DNA of 64,000 bases from positions 75,439,463-75,503,462 of the forward strand of contig NC_092497.1 of the NCBI RefSeq assembly GCF_047495875.1. Reading direction: 5' to 3'. This document shows, piece by piece, positions 1 through 16,700 of this stretch. Each line of letters starts with the position of its first letter. Position 1 is the first letter of the stretch. The notes under the pieces are model-generated. The model saw only the letters and a list, made by a program, of their open reading frames with translations, had not been told where the DNA came from and did not search any database. The stretch comes from Pithys albifrons albifrons (Eukaryota > Chordata > Aves > Passeriformes > Thamnophilidae). Position numbers and translations under genes: made by a program.

Positions 1-321
1 TATTGCAGCTAAAAACTCTGTTGATAGAAGAATTGCACAGCATCAACTTGTCTTGTGTCTGTTCTGATGAGTGTGGTTGGTCCCATGCTCTGTGTATTAA
101 TTCAGGATGGAAAATAAAGTGACCAGATAGCCAGGAAAATCCATCTTTTGTTAAATCATCATAACTATTTTTGTGTCTTGTCTTCCATTGTATTAAGCCT
201 AGGTATTGTTGGAATCCAGAGGTTCAGAGCCCAGACTTTCCATCTTTCTCTTGCAATTTTAAAAATATTGTTTGGATTAGAATAGTGCAACCACTTCTTG
301 AATGTAGAGTTTATTAGTGAT
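1..321. other. NTRK2: intron sequence, NTRK2, nothing recognised
   Basis: This AT-rich stretch lies upstream of the first coding exon in the window and must be intronic if the NTRK2 reading is right. I see no exon, repeat family or RNA gene in it. The last five bases before the following LTR are GTGAT, which would be the target-site copy for that insertion, but no matching copy is found at the LTR's other, truncated end. Confidence 0.6.
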
Positions 322-445
322 TGTCTTGGTTTGAGGGGAAAAAACCAAAATGTTTACCCACAAGCAGGGGAGGGGCCTCCTCCACGATAATCACACCACT
401 CTTTATCAAATTTAAGAAAAGGAATTTTAATACAAGAAGGATAAT

Positions 446-447
<2 letters not shown>

Positions 448-529
<82 letters not shown>

Positions 530-530
530 A
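448..530. repeat. compound microsatellite (TA)n(TG)n(TATG)n
   Basis: A run of about 20 TA units passes into about 12 TG units and then into TATG units. It sits inside the LTR; the equivalent position in the sister LTR (about 42899-42916) has only about eight TA units. The expansion therefore happened after insertion. Confidence 0.95.
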
Positions 531-791
531 AACAGACTAGTGTAACCCACTTCCCCAACACCACAAGAGAAAGAAAAAAAACCCAAACAACAACAAAACC
601 CAGCAGGTTTTCCTCCAGGAGGAAAAGTTATACTTAAGTGTCCATGTCACAGCCCGGCTGGCTGCAGAGTGAGTTTCAGTCCCTTTCCAGCGAGACAGAC
701 GAGCAGTGAGCTTTCAGTTAGACTCCATCTCTTCCCCCTGTGTTCCCCATCCAAGAAGCAGAAAAGTACGAGCAACTAGAAGCAAAGCCAA

Positions 792-945
792 GGCAGGCAG
801 CAGCAGCAACGCGGTCAGAACCAGTCAGGGGCAGGCAGCAGCAGCAACGCGGCCAGAACAGCAGTCCAAGGCAGGTAGCAGCAGCCGCGTGGCCAGAAAA
901 AGCAGTCAGGGGCAGGCAGCAGCAAGCAGTCCAGGCACAGCAGCA
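792..945. repeat. minisatellite of ~38-41 bp units inside LTR
   Basis: The hexamer GGCAGG recurs at 792, 830, 870 and 911, giving periods of 38, 40 and 41 bases. Each unit contains CAG-rich sequence followed by CGCGG/CGTGG and CCAGAA. The sister LTR at 42772-43479 has a single, shorter version, so copy 1 has gained two to three units. Confidence 0.85.
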
Positions 946-1099
946 GCGAGACAGCCAGGAAAGCCCCAGCAGTAACCAGCAGGGCAGCCTGCCTCCTCGG
1001 AGCCCCCACTCCCGCGTTCTGCTGAGCCAAGACTACAAAGAATATCCAAAAAAACCAAAAGAGACAAACCTGCCCCCACCCAAGTGATCAACAGTTAAC

Positions 1100-5405
<4,306 letters not shown>

Positions 5406-8400
5406 TAATAGGAAATAACCTAAGTCTTGTTCATTCTTTCCACTTTGGCGCAACTGATTATTTACATTGAACCATCTATCAAGTAATTTAAAGGCTGACA
5501 TATGGAGTTTGAGTTTTGAGTTAGAAAGTTTTATTAAATTTGGAGAGTTAATCTGGGTAAGATTGTCATGTCCTGTTCTTTATATATGTTGGTTTTAGAT
5601 TTTAATAATAAATCATAACAAGGTCTTTTTTTTTCTGGGCAAAATTTTTGAATGTTTTATTGTCTTTAGTGAGGAAGAAGCAGCAAATGAAAAGGAAGAG
5701 CTGGTAACTGAAATTTGGCTCAACACTTCAAAGTTATTAAAATATGTTTTCAAATATTGCAAAGACAAATGGAAATTTTAACTTTGGGAATGTTTATAAT
5801 GTTACAGTTAACTAGAGAGAGTGTAAGTACTGGACAACATCATGACCACTTATTTTACTCAAGAAGAGACTAGGTGAGAAATTGTTATACATAAGCTGTT
5901 CCTGCCTTAAGCCAGGGCTTTAGTCCTACTTCTCATGGTTGAAAAGTTGTTTTGCAGAGAATAAGAGTAACCCATTTCACTTCTTCATTCTGTCTGGTTT
6001 TGCTGAATTTAGTTGCTGTGAAATGATATCTGAAGTTTACAAAGACCTTCTAGAATTGCTGGGAGAAACAGAACTGTCGTCATTAATTACTGTTCTTGAC
6101 ATTGTCTTTGTGCTATGCGGCTGATCATGTAGATGACAGCATTTGCTGCTTGCTATCACATTGGTAATTTCATAATTGGAACTGAAACTGGCAGGTGTTG
6201 GTGGCTTGTAAAAAGGCAATCCATGGCCAACCTGTTAATTTACAAACCCTAGAGTTTATTCAGTGAGATAAACTAACTCATCATCTTTAAGCACATGTTC
6301 CGTACCTGCCTCTCACATGATTTGTTGCCAGTGAATTCCTTATAAATAAAATGAAGGCCTGTTTCTTAGCCACTGAGTTTAGGCTGCTCTTTAGTAAAGG
6401 AGAATGTCACCTCAGCATCAGTGTTTGTAGGATGCCTGGAAAGAGATCATCTCTACATCTGACTGAGGCTGAATAGGGCAAAGGAAGCTACACACAAGAA
6501 TTATTGCTGAATGCTGATTCACTTAACAACTGAGAAATGTCTGCCTTGTTAATTGCCTTTTCTTTCAAAGACAAACCTAGTATTTAGTAAACATATGATC
6601 TAGATTCCTCGTATATATTGTTATTTTGGAAACTTGCCACTTTGAGTTATTTGGTCAACGTAATACAAGCCTGACTGCAGTTCAGAACTTAGAAAAAATA
6701 CACAAGATGGTCATCACTGGCTCTGTTTGTGTTTGCAAGGACATCAGTGAGCACAAAGTGCCAGAGTTTCTTAGTTTTGTGTCTGATTTTTCATACTGCA
6801 TTTTTGCAATATTTGTTGGGACCGAATCCATCTCAGTTCTATACTTCAGTGTTTACCATGTTAGTTGCTACACTTAAGAATGAATGTATATGCTCAACAG
6901 TACTGAGTGTTTGCAAAGATCTTTACAGTCAGAGGCAGCATTTTTAAACGTATGTTTTGCTTATTTTTGGAAAAAAATTAGTACCTCCCTGCTGCATAAA
7001 AACTACATGCAAAAAGGGATAGACGCTCAGTAATCATACGGTCTTTCAGGAGACAACTAAGGCCTGGCTCAGCCATGTGATAATGTACTGTCTCTGGCAC
7101 CATCTTACCTGCTCATGTACCTCAGGGTATAATCATTGAGTCTTATACATGAGCACTCAAGCAAAGCTTTTACTCAATGAAATGCAGGTTTAGAACAAGA
7201 CCCATGACCTGGAGAAAGTACACGTTCACCAAAGGAAATTCTAGGTAACCCTGATAGTACTTCAGTACATCTCAAAGAACCTCATTCAACAGGTGTGCTG
7301 CATTTCCCACTTCCTGTTATACAGAATCACTTCATCTTTCCTTTTTCTCTCCATCATCATCATCACTTACTTTTGAGGTCAAGGAGGAGTTCTGTGTGGT
7401 CAATGGTGTAACAAAGGAAAAGAAAGAGGGAGTAGTATGAAGAGGGTGCAACCATGGATGTATGGATGTGAGAGAGGGAACAAGTAAGGTGGGAGAGGTA
7501 AATGTAGAGAGGTGTTAGTAAAAGACACAAACGAATGAATGAAGGGAGAAAGAATTAAACCAGTGTCAGAGGGGATAATGTGAAATAGCATGGCTCCATC
7601 AAAACTGATGTTGTAAGCTTGCAGGGAGATGGCTGGAAACGAAACTTCAAGCTGGGTTCTTGTTCTGCACAGTAAGAAGGAAAAAATGTATCGTTTCTCA
7701 GGCTCCTCATGTTCCAGCTGGTTTCTACCTGGTGCAGAGAAGGGACAGAGCCATAGCCTGCCATGCCACCATATTTCACAGTAATAAAAGTTGGAAGCTA
7801 CAGTTGAACCTGTGAGGTTTTGGCTTGACCTGCTTGGGCCATATGTGAGCTGATCAGAGGCTGGTCATTAAACAGTCAAGGTAATGATGACTTCCCACAT
7901 GGTTTCCTGGAAAATTATATCCCTAGTAGGCCTAAGTCAGCGATAACACTGAAGCAGCACAGACATACTATACCCAATGGTTTATAGCAGGTTAGGTCTT
8001 TTTAACTGCTCAGGCTTAGTCACATATGGAGAAGCAATTCATCCCCAACCCTTACAGCTTTATCTGATTCTTGTTGGAGGGATTTCCACAACTCCAAAAA
8101 GTTCTGCAATAAAAGGTTTGGCATTTATGTTTATTAATACATTGGAACTGGGTTTTTTGGGATCCTACCACCCAGTATGATGTTAGATTTGCCCAAGATG
8201 ATTATTTGTAGCTTCCTTCTGTAAGATAAGGATGATCCCAAGTTGTTGTGCACTGTTAGATTGTTAATGACGTTATGCATTGAATCAGCTCAGTTGCTGA
8301 GAGATGTTTCAGGGAAGAGAGGGAAAGAACTAAGCCTTGGGCTGGGAATGCATGTGATGTGTGGCCCTGATTGCACAAGCTTTCCTTTTTCTCCCTGGTT

Positions 8401-9450
8401 CTTTTTTCCTGTCTTTTTCATCAAGCAGTAATCTTGTAGGTGGAGGAAGCCCTGATGTAACAGACCAGTGTAAAAGCAATAGTTTCCATAGTTAGACTAG
8501 GTGAGCCCGGGGACATGAAGAAACGGCAATGGCTTTTCTTAGCTGGAGCTGCTGTCCATCCCAGGCCATAGTAAAACAACTGTTAAGTAATTGGTTTGGT
8601 CTGTGTGCCAAATTGCTCTAGCAGACACTCTGCTACACTGCAGTCCTTGTAGCACAAAGGATCCTTTCACAGAGTTATTTACTTTCAGACCTTAGGTCTC
8701 AGGTTCATTAGGGGCTTTTATTTGTTTTGTTGGTGACTGAGTTTTGTTGTTTGACTCCCAGCCCCCACAGGTCAGTTTCCCATCTTTCCCTCAGACACCC
8801 AGGTAATGCTTCAAAGCAGCTTTCAGTGCTTCGAAGTATTGACATTGAAGCATGGGAACAACTACTCTGTTATTATTTGTTCTTGCACTCAGAGATAATA
8901 TATCAGGGCCTTTTAGGCTTCCAGTTCAGGTTTGCAAGTGGTTGCTTAATACTTGGTCCTAGAATATTTTCTACATTTCTTCATCATAAGCAAAAAGCTT
9001 AAAAAAAAGGGTAGGGGAAGAAAAAAAAAAGGCATCTTATCCCAGTACTTGGAAAAACTTAACAGGGATATGCTTTAAATATCCAGCCTGATCAGCTAGC
9101 TACAGGTTTGAGCCAAGATTTTGAATGAAACTGATCTCACCAGACTAACCAAGCACTTTGCTATTAACTGCATTAGGACCAGAATTTCACCCTTCCACAT
9201 TTGTTTGTTTGTCCAGTGCAGGATAGGGACTCTGTTTCTGATTTACATTTATGGAGCTCTGTTGTGTAATCCCTATTTAGCTATTGTATAACCTAGTTGT
9301 CTTTATGCAACAGCACAGGCAACAGTGGAGAAAATAAGGACCCACTTCCTCTGCTTGTACTAATCATTCAAAACTCTGTCATAAGATTGGGGCTGTTAGT
9401 GAGGCTTCCATCTTCCTTTAGGTCAGATTAGCCCTAAAGAACAGAGGTGT

Positions 9451-10640
9451 TCACAGATCACAGAATCACAGAATATGCCAAGTTGGAAGAGACCCACAAG
9501 TCCAATAATTAACCCTACACAGGAACACCCCAAGAGTCAAACCATGTGCCTGAGAGTATCGTCCAAAAGCTTCTTGAACTCTGCCAGTCTTGGTGCTGTG
9601 ACCACTTCCCTGGAGAGCCTGTTCCACCACCCAACCACCCTCTGGGATGAAGAACTTTTTTCGAATATACGACCTAAACCTCCCCAGACACAACTTCAGA
9701 CCATTCCCTTGTTCTGTCACTGGTCACCACAGAGCAGAGATCAGTGCCTGCCCCTCCTTTTCCCCTCACAAGGAAGTTGTAACTATCTCCCCTCAGTCTC
9801 CTCCAGGCTGAACACACCAAGTGACCTCAGTCACTTTCATACAGCTTCCCCTCAAGGCCCTTCACCATCTTCGTTGCCCTCTTTTGGACACTCTTTAAGA
9901 ACTTAACATCTTTCCTATATTGCAGTGCCCTAAACTGCACACAGTATTCAAGGTGAGGCTGCCCCACTGCAGAGCAGAGCAGGGCAATTCCCTCCCATGA
10001 CCGGCTGACGATGCTGTGCTTGATGCCCCCCAGGATGCGGTTGGCCCTCCTGCCTGCCAGGACATTGGTGACTCAGATTCAACTTGCCATCAACCAGGAC
10101 CCTCAGGTCCTGGCACTGCTTTCCAACATCTCATTCCCCAGTCTGTACAAACATCCAGGGTTGTCCCATCCCACGTGCAGAACCCGGCACTTCCCTTGTG
10201 GAAGTTCACAAGTTGGTGATTGCCCAGTCCTTTGATTTTTCCAGGTCTCTCTGCAGGGCCTCCCTACCTTTGAGAGAGTCAAGAGCTTTTTCCAGTTTTT
10301 TTGTTGTCTGCAAACTTGCTCCGTGTCCCTTACAGTCCTGCCTCTAAGCCATTTATGAAGATGTTGAAGAGCACAGGGCCCAAGATTGAGCCCTGTGGAA
10401 CCCCACTAGTGACAGGTCACCAGTCTGATGTTACCCCATTCACTATCACCCTCTGTGCTCGACCTGTAAGCAGATTGCTCCCCAGCCACATGGTGTGTTC
10501 ATTCAGCTGTGTGCTGGACATTTTGTCCAGAAGGATCCTGTGAAAGGCAGTATGGAAAGCTTCACTGAAATCCAGAAAGATTACATCAAGCAGCTTCCTT
10601 TGTCGAACTAGGTGGGTTACCTTGTCAAAGCGGATGCTGC
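9451..10640 (-). mobile_element. CR1 LINE fragment, antisense, with reverse transcriptase relic
   Basis: The left end has the inverted CR1 3' terminus (CACAGAATCACAGAAT, 9460-9475). The right part translates on the minus strand as CR1 reverse transcriptase. FDKVTHLV, then DVIFLDFSEAF, then SSTQL and GRAQRVIVNG are visible between 10417 and 10640. A TGA after TSDW near 10417 breaks the frame, but the same frame continues with PVTSGVPQGSILGPVLF, so the copy is dead but not shifted there. The usual Asp of the AFD motif reads His. About 1.2 kb of an approximately 4.5 kb element is present, the 5' truncation typical of CR1. The + strand frames at 9475-9906 and 10011-10347 are antisense shadows of this element. 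Confidence 0.92.
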
Positions 10641-12830
10641 AAATAAGTAGGATCCTGCTGCCAGCACTTTCCACAGATGGCTGCACCACTGCCTCTCTGT
10701 CCTAACATGCAGTTTCTTTTAAAAAACAGCAACCTGACTAAACTCATGCCCAATATACACCTCTGTGATCACATTATTCTTCTCCCTTCCTAGCCCTTAT
10801 ATCTCAAATGTATTTAAAGTATTCCTGTACTGTATCGGACTGTTTTAGGGGGTTAAAGAAGGCACCTGCCAAGAAAAAATTTTTTCTTTTTTCTTCACAG
10901 TAGCCTTCTCCCATGACTTTCAGTGTGTGAAACAGCAGTTTTGATGTCTCTTTCTGGTACAGACATCACTATAACTGTGACTAGTATTTTCCAAAACAGA
11001 TTTTGCCCATTCTTGGATTAGAGGTACTTTTCAGACTCTAATGAAAACATGCAGCACAGTACATCATACGCTTACATAGCCTGTGTCACTGGCACAGGGT
11101 CACTGTAATGTCAACAGTGCCCTGGGCCTCACTCATCTTCCATTCCTTCCAAATGAAGAACATTTCTTTTTTTTTTTTTTCCATTTTTACGGTTTTGGTT
11201 TCAAACTCTCAGTAAATGGCTTTGCAGTTCACGCTGGCACATTTTGTACCTCTAGCAGTTGAGAAAGACTGTTGTTTCCCTTTTATTTTTAGCTTCTTTG
11301 GGGGCTGCCTTTTTTTTTTAAATTAAAATTCAGGTCTTGTCTAATTTGGTGATGAGTAAAGAAATAAAAAACAGAATCATGTTACCAAAAAGTAAACAGC
11401 TGAGGGAGTGAGAAAGGTTTCTAAGGAAGTTTCCTAGATTTTCGTTTCTTAATGTTTTCCTGATAATTTCTATTTAATGTTAACATTAAAGGAGTATTTT
11501 GGGGAAAGATGTCTTCTAAAACAGAGTTCCTATGCATTTTCAGCTAAAACAAAAGAAGTTATTACACTCTTTAACCTCCCAGGAAGACTTACAGAAAAAC
11601 TAAGGGTTACACAACTTGCCATTCCAGGCCAATATTAAAAATACATAGATTCCAGACCAATTCACTTATGTAAAAAGGTCAAAACCCTTTCTGAGATACC
11701 ATTTTGGTGCTTGTAAATGTTAGAGTCCTCAGCAAAGAGTTCTGATTCTGATCTTTGCTGTTCTTTAGCAAGGCCAGAGTAGGAGTTTGAAGAACAGTGA
11801 AATAACATTAGTATTAGAGGAATGAAATGGCAAAGAGCATGTTGCCTACTAACCATAGCCCTTCCTTCATGTGTGAACCTAATATTGTACAGTGCTGTAT
11901 TTCTGACAACAGCATAATACACTTTTTCTGCTGACACTTTATATGAAACATATTCTAAAAGATAGGGCTAGTAAAATAATCACCAGAGAGTGATCTTGCT
12001 TAAGCTATTTCCAGTACTAAGTGCCTATTTGCAAAGAGAATTAATGCATGACAGCAGTGGTCTAAAAAAAGAAAAGGCTGGTTTATCATTATTTGGGCTG
12101 CAACTAGCCAGGCAAACACCATGATACAAATGTTTACAGTGAGGAGCAAGTGTCTGTCTATTCTGAAAGGGCAATTGCAGCAAACACCTGCAGGTCTCAG
12201 CTGTCACTACAGAGATGAATACCTGCATGTGGGAGTTTGGAGGAGGCTGCACTAAAGAAAACAAGAAAGAGTTACTGGGAAGTCAAGCAGCTTGTCAAGG
12301 CATCCTCGTAGGTGTGTGTATTGAATTGTCACAGTTTGAAGGCACAGTTTGAAGGCTTTTTATTAGCTGCTATTTTTGCATCCATTGCTCAAAAGAAAAT
12401 TATCTGCTTCCCTACATGGACTGCTCGGCTTTTCTCCTCCGTCAGAGGCTCATTGCATCATGTGTAGTGCTGGGTAGGACAGAGGGTTCCAGCAGCCCTG
12501 GAGGACTTGCACAGATGATTTCTTGCAACTGGAAATAATACAGGAAATAATAGGTCAGCTTGAGAGATGTAAATCCCAACTTGCTGTCCTGAAGACAGTG
12601 CAGTAGATCTGAACTTAAAGTAACATAATCCTAAGCAGAATTAGGCCTAATGATTTAAGAGGGCTTCCTAAAGGTCACTGTAATGTCAGCATTGAAGAAT
12701 TTGTATGCACCAGGACATGGCATTATCCTGATAAAAAAGGATTAGTACTGTGGCTTGATGCCTGTTCCTACTTGCCCATGCCAGAGTATATCCTGCGGCA
12801 TGTAGGAGACATGTTATTTTCCCAACTTTT

Positions 12831-13011
12831 ACTTAAACAACCTTCGGCCGTGGCAGATGAACCTCAGGACTTAAACGGTGGGGCCAGTTCTGCACACACT
12901 GAGCCTCACCTAAAAAATGCACTGTGCAGGCTGGAAGGTCACACCCACGTGGGGACAGCCCTTCCCAAATCTGCGTTCGCAAAGCTGAGCCACACACACT
13001 TAAACAACCTT
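12831..13011. repeat. 14-bp direct repeats flanking a 153-bp GC-richer segment
   Basis: ACTTAAACAACCTT occurs at 12831-12844 and again, identical, at 12998-13011. A third partial copy (ACTTAAAC) is at 12869. The enclosed segment is richer in GC and CpG than its surroundings. The arrangement resembles a target-site duplication around a small insertion, but I see no poly-A tail, tRNA-like head or known SINE. Confidence 0.5.
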
Positions 13012-13350
13012 GACTGCTCGTGTTTTGTCTGGAATTGTAGTTGAGCCTCTTCAGTTTTTCACTGAAAACCCAATTTCAGCTTTGTCTCAAGGAAGTACAG
13101 TTCCATCTTTTTTACCATACTGTTAATGTAGTCACTTCCCAAGTGAAGTTCTCTCATCATCATCTTTGCACCAGGGCCATTGGTCCTACTTACAATTCTG
13201 TTTCCGTCTGTTTTCACTGACACAGATCCTAAGAGCAAATCCAAGAAAGTTTTCCATATTAGTGTTAGGAAAGAGAACATCAGATGTCCAACATGTGTAG
13301 TGTGCTGCATTTAACAGTGAGTGATCCAGTAGGATTTCTTTATGCCTCGT

Positions 13351-13726
13351 TGGTGCTGAAGGATGCAGTCTACAATGGTATGGACGCTTCTCCTGGTCTT
13401 GGAGTTGTTAGACCATAACCTAGGAGAAAATGTGCTCCCTGCTTTTCCCCTACCATGTGGTCACTGGGAGACCCTGAGAAAGGACACACAGAGACCACCG
13501 GAGAGGGAGGGAAACAAAGAGGAAGTTTATTTGTGGTCAAGGGTTTATATGAACTTTAGAGGGATTCAAACTCACCAATAAGGGACAAGAGGGGAGTCTG
13601 GCTTTGGGCCAATGGGAGTAAGGGGATTTACATTCAGTGGGAGAGGGTTCCAGGAAAAATGATGTCACAATCTTCCCCCAGACCCCTGAGTTTACAGGGG
13701 TATTCTGTGAAGAAGAGGCAATGACA
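13351..13726 (-). mobile_element. solo LTR, antisense to NTRK2 (family B copy 1)
   Basis: This 376 bp segment is the inverted relative of the LTR at 38495-38866. Both share the TGTCAYTGCCTCTTCTT head, the promoter block and the TCTCCTAGGTTA tail. On the minus strand it shows a CCAAT-type box (CCCATTGGCCC), a TATA box (ATATAAAC, about 13551-13544) and AATAAA (13531-13526) about 13 bases downstream. The ends are TG and CA. No target-site duplication is visible (CTCGT left, TAGCA right), which may reflect decay or rearrangement. No internal retroviral genes are present. Confidence 0.85.
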
Positions 13727-16700
13727 TAGCAAAAAAGACGTAACTAGACCTGTGCATTCAAACAACATTAAAAACATCAGTTGTTAAAGCATTATCAGTG
13801 GCTGGCTGATTCTCTTCACCAGCCCATTTCTGGCAGGAATTTCTCCATGCCATATATTGTGAATCCACCCCGACAAATGAGTTCTTACTAAACTCCATCT
13901 TGCAGGGTTATTGACAGGTCGGTAATACAGAAAATGAGATTTTTCACTGGGAGGTTGGGACCTACTTCATTTTGCTAGCTTTAAGGCCCCTTTCCTAGCA
14001 AATATACAAATGGGACGACAGTTTCATGGCTTCTGGAGTACATTCTCCTTCAGCCTGTGAGATCAAGGAGTGTGAAGAGGGTAGAAACAAAAATAATAAT
14101 AATAACAATAATGAGGTTGAAAAATGAAACCAATTAAAAGACAAACTATAGTAGAGTGACCTTGCTGCTGTGGCCAGTTACTTGATTACCCATTGAATTT
14201 CAGTGCCTAATTACTCTGTATTAATTCCACTCCCACTAGCTTTGCACCAATGTGGCTTTCATGCAGAATGTCAAGAAAAAGGTTGTCTTGAGAAAGAAAG
14301 TTCAACCCAGAAGGCAGTACCTAGAAACATATGTTATGCAGAAATCCTGTTGAACCACCTTATAGCTAAAAGTGTTGAATGTATGTCAATCAAAATACCA
14401 AAGTCCTTGGAAATTTTCAAATGGAAATTTTCCTTCTGTTTGCTCCTCTTAAAAGCTTTGAGAATTTACTGTTTGGTCCCATTTTGGTTATAGAACAAAT
14501 ATTACAGTTTTCAAATGGATGGAAATTTTGAGTTTCCAAACCCATTGTTTAAAGCATTTTAGTTTTCAGCTGGTTTACTCTTCGAGTATGCAGTTGGTAA
14601 GAGCCTTAGGATCCACATGCATGCCTATAGGATAACAGGAAGTTTACACAGTCAGCCTCACCAGTGGCTGACACAAGCTTTTCTGTTGAGGGGCTCTTAG
14701 CACAGATGTTCATTAACTTAAAAAGTCCTTTTAAAATTATACATACAAAACTGAATCATTCTCAAAAATAACCACACATATGGATATAAATTGCAGGAAA
14801 GCAGTGATTCACACATTGAAATTAGCCTTAGGAACTGCAATTTAGAGAGCTTTGCAGAACTCTGATAGTAATCGCCTCATTCCATTAAGTAGCAGTACAG
14901 CTGTACAAAGCTATTTTTTGCAGGTGCTGAAATGATTTAACCATTGTTTGATGATTAGCACATAAGAGAGCGATGTCCTCAATCCCATCCCTGATCACAA
15001 TTTTGCTGGATTGTACTAGGAATATTGGTAGAGGCTATTTCCATTGACTTTACCAGAGCCAATATTTTGTCCAGGGCTTTAGAAAGTGAAAATTTTACAG
15101 GAAACTTTTTCTAGAGACCAGACATAGAATAGCAAGACAAATGATGAACTGATTTCTCTAGTTTTTCTTCCTGACTCTTTGTGCAGATTAATAATGTCTT
15201 TTAGTAGTTATGAAGAGGAACCATGTGTAAATATCTGGAGATATTGTACTGTGGTGCAACAGAATGTCACTTTTGGCAGGAAATCTGCAAAGCAAATTAC
15301 AGAACTCTAAAGGTTAGCAGCTGAAACTGTTGACGTTTTGATGTTTGATGTGCACAGTGTTAGGAAAAGACGAACGAAATGAGTAAAACATCTCTCGGAG
15401 CACAGTCGGAAACCGGAGTGGCAGCTACTGGCTGCTTCAGAGTACTGATGCACGCTGGGCGGCCGCACCACTGCCCCCACTGGTGGTGAGGACAGCGCAG
15501 AAAGGCCACCCAGAGGGAGCGGAATTCTCCTTTGATGTCTGATCACAGAATGAGCTCCCAGCAGAGTCTTTGCAGACATCCAGCTGGAAGGTTTTCTTAT
15601 GCAAATAGCTTCTCTCCTTGCACTCAGGAAAGCAGTTGCTAGGCAGTTTTCCTAAGTATGCATTTTTTACCCTGGGCCGGAAGAACAATGGGCACTCTTT
15701 TAGCTCACAGAACTCAGGAAGCACGGGAAGGAAGAACTAGACAATTAGGCTATGAAGTGCTATGTGTAACAGGATGGATGAAGTGGATGAGAGGAGAGCT
15801 CTAGCTAGTAACAGAGCTTAGCCTACAAACCTGGCTCTGTAGATTCCTGTGTGCACAGCAAAGAGCTACTGGTGATGAGCTATAGGGAAGCCCTGTGTGA
15901 TACTGCAGGTCATTTAGATCTTCACTGCCCTCTGGGTCCTTTGTCTGTCTGATGGACCACGTGTCCACTCCAACATGGAGTGGAAAGGAAATCAGTTGCA
16001 AAAACGTGGATCAGTCTGAGACTGAAAATGTGGAGACAGAGAACCTATGCTTTAATGTTACCTATGTAGCTGTAACGTTTATGCCTTTGTGAACTTTTTT
16101 CAGTACAAGGCATCATGAACAGTAAAAAAGTTTTTGCCAAGTTGTGAGGAACAGCTTTCCAAGCTTCTCAAAAGGTGGGGAACCAAGAAATGAACTGATA
16201 CTGAATTTTGCAGTCTCAGGAACTTTGTAAATAGACTTAAGATATAATTTATCTTTGCTTAATCTAGTCTTACATAAAATGGAGCCAAAACACATATAAA
16301 ATGGTGTCAAGCTTCTTGCTGTGGCCTAACTTTAGGAAGAGATGAAGACCTGATTTACGGACAGGGAATATGCATCTGATATCAAGAACAGATATAAAAG
16401 ATTTAGAAAAATGATGGTGACTCAAATGCTTCTGTCTCCAGGATGCAGGTAAACAAACCTGCAAAAGAAAAGCCACATGAATGGGAAGTAAATTCATTCT
16501 TCCCAGTGTATTAAAATGCTTTCAAGAAAAATACCTAGCCTACTCTTGAATTTGCTTTCAAAAGTTGCTATTTATTTGCTCTTGAAGAGTATCCTTGCAA
16601 TACTGCTGTCCAGTCCTCGAGGATTTGACTAGCTTGCATTAAATTTGATTTGCAATCAGTTCCTACTTCTCTTCTCTACTATATTTTGTCCAGGGCTTGA

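Larger units (their letters stand above)
322..1099 (-). mobile_element. solo LTR, 5'-truncated, antisense to NTRK2 (family A copy 1)
   Basis: The stretch is a close copy of the LTR at 42772-43479. The first 130 bases differ by only about three changes, with roughly 95 identical bases between 355 and 452. Read on the minus strand, the LTR ends in CA at 322 (TGTCTTGG on the + strand). The homology stops at about 1099, so some 120 bases of U3, present in copy 2, are missing. Copy 1 is nevertheless longer inside, because it has gained a TA/TG/TATG microsatellite (448-530) and an approximately 40 bp minisatellite (792-945). There is no gag, pol or env sequence beside it. The Q/R/A-rich frames across 706-1087 are translations of the minisatellite and not genes. 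Confidence 0.85.

Noticed and set aside
706..1087. Overlapping Q/A/R-rich frames
   Set aside because: They are translations of the minisatellite inside LTR copy 1.
9475..10347. Several + strand frames of 67-143 codons
   Set aside because: They are the antisense strand of the CR1 element whose RT is on the minus strand.
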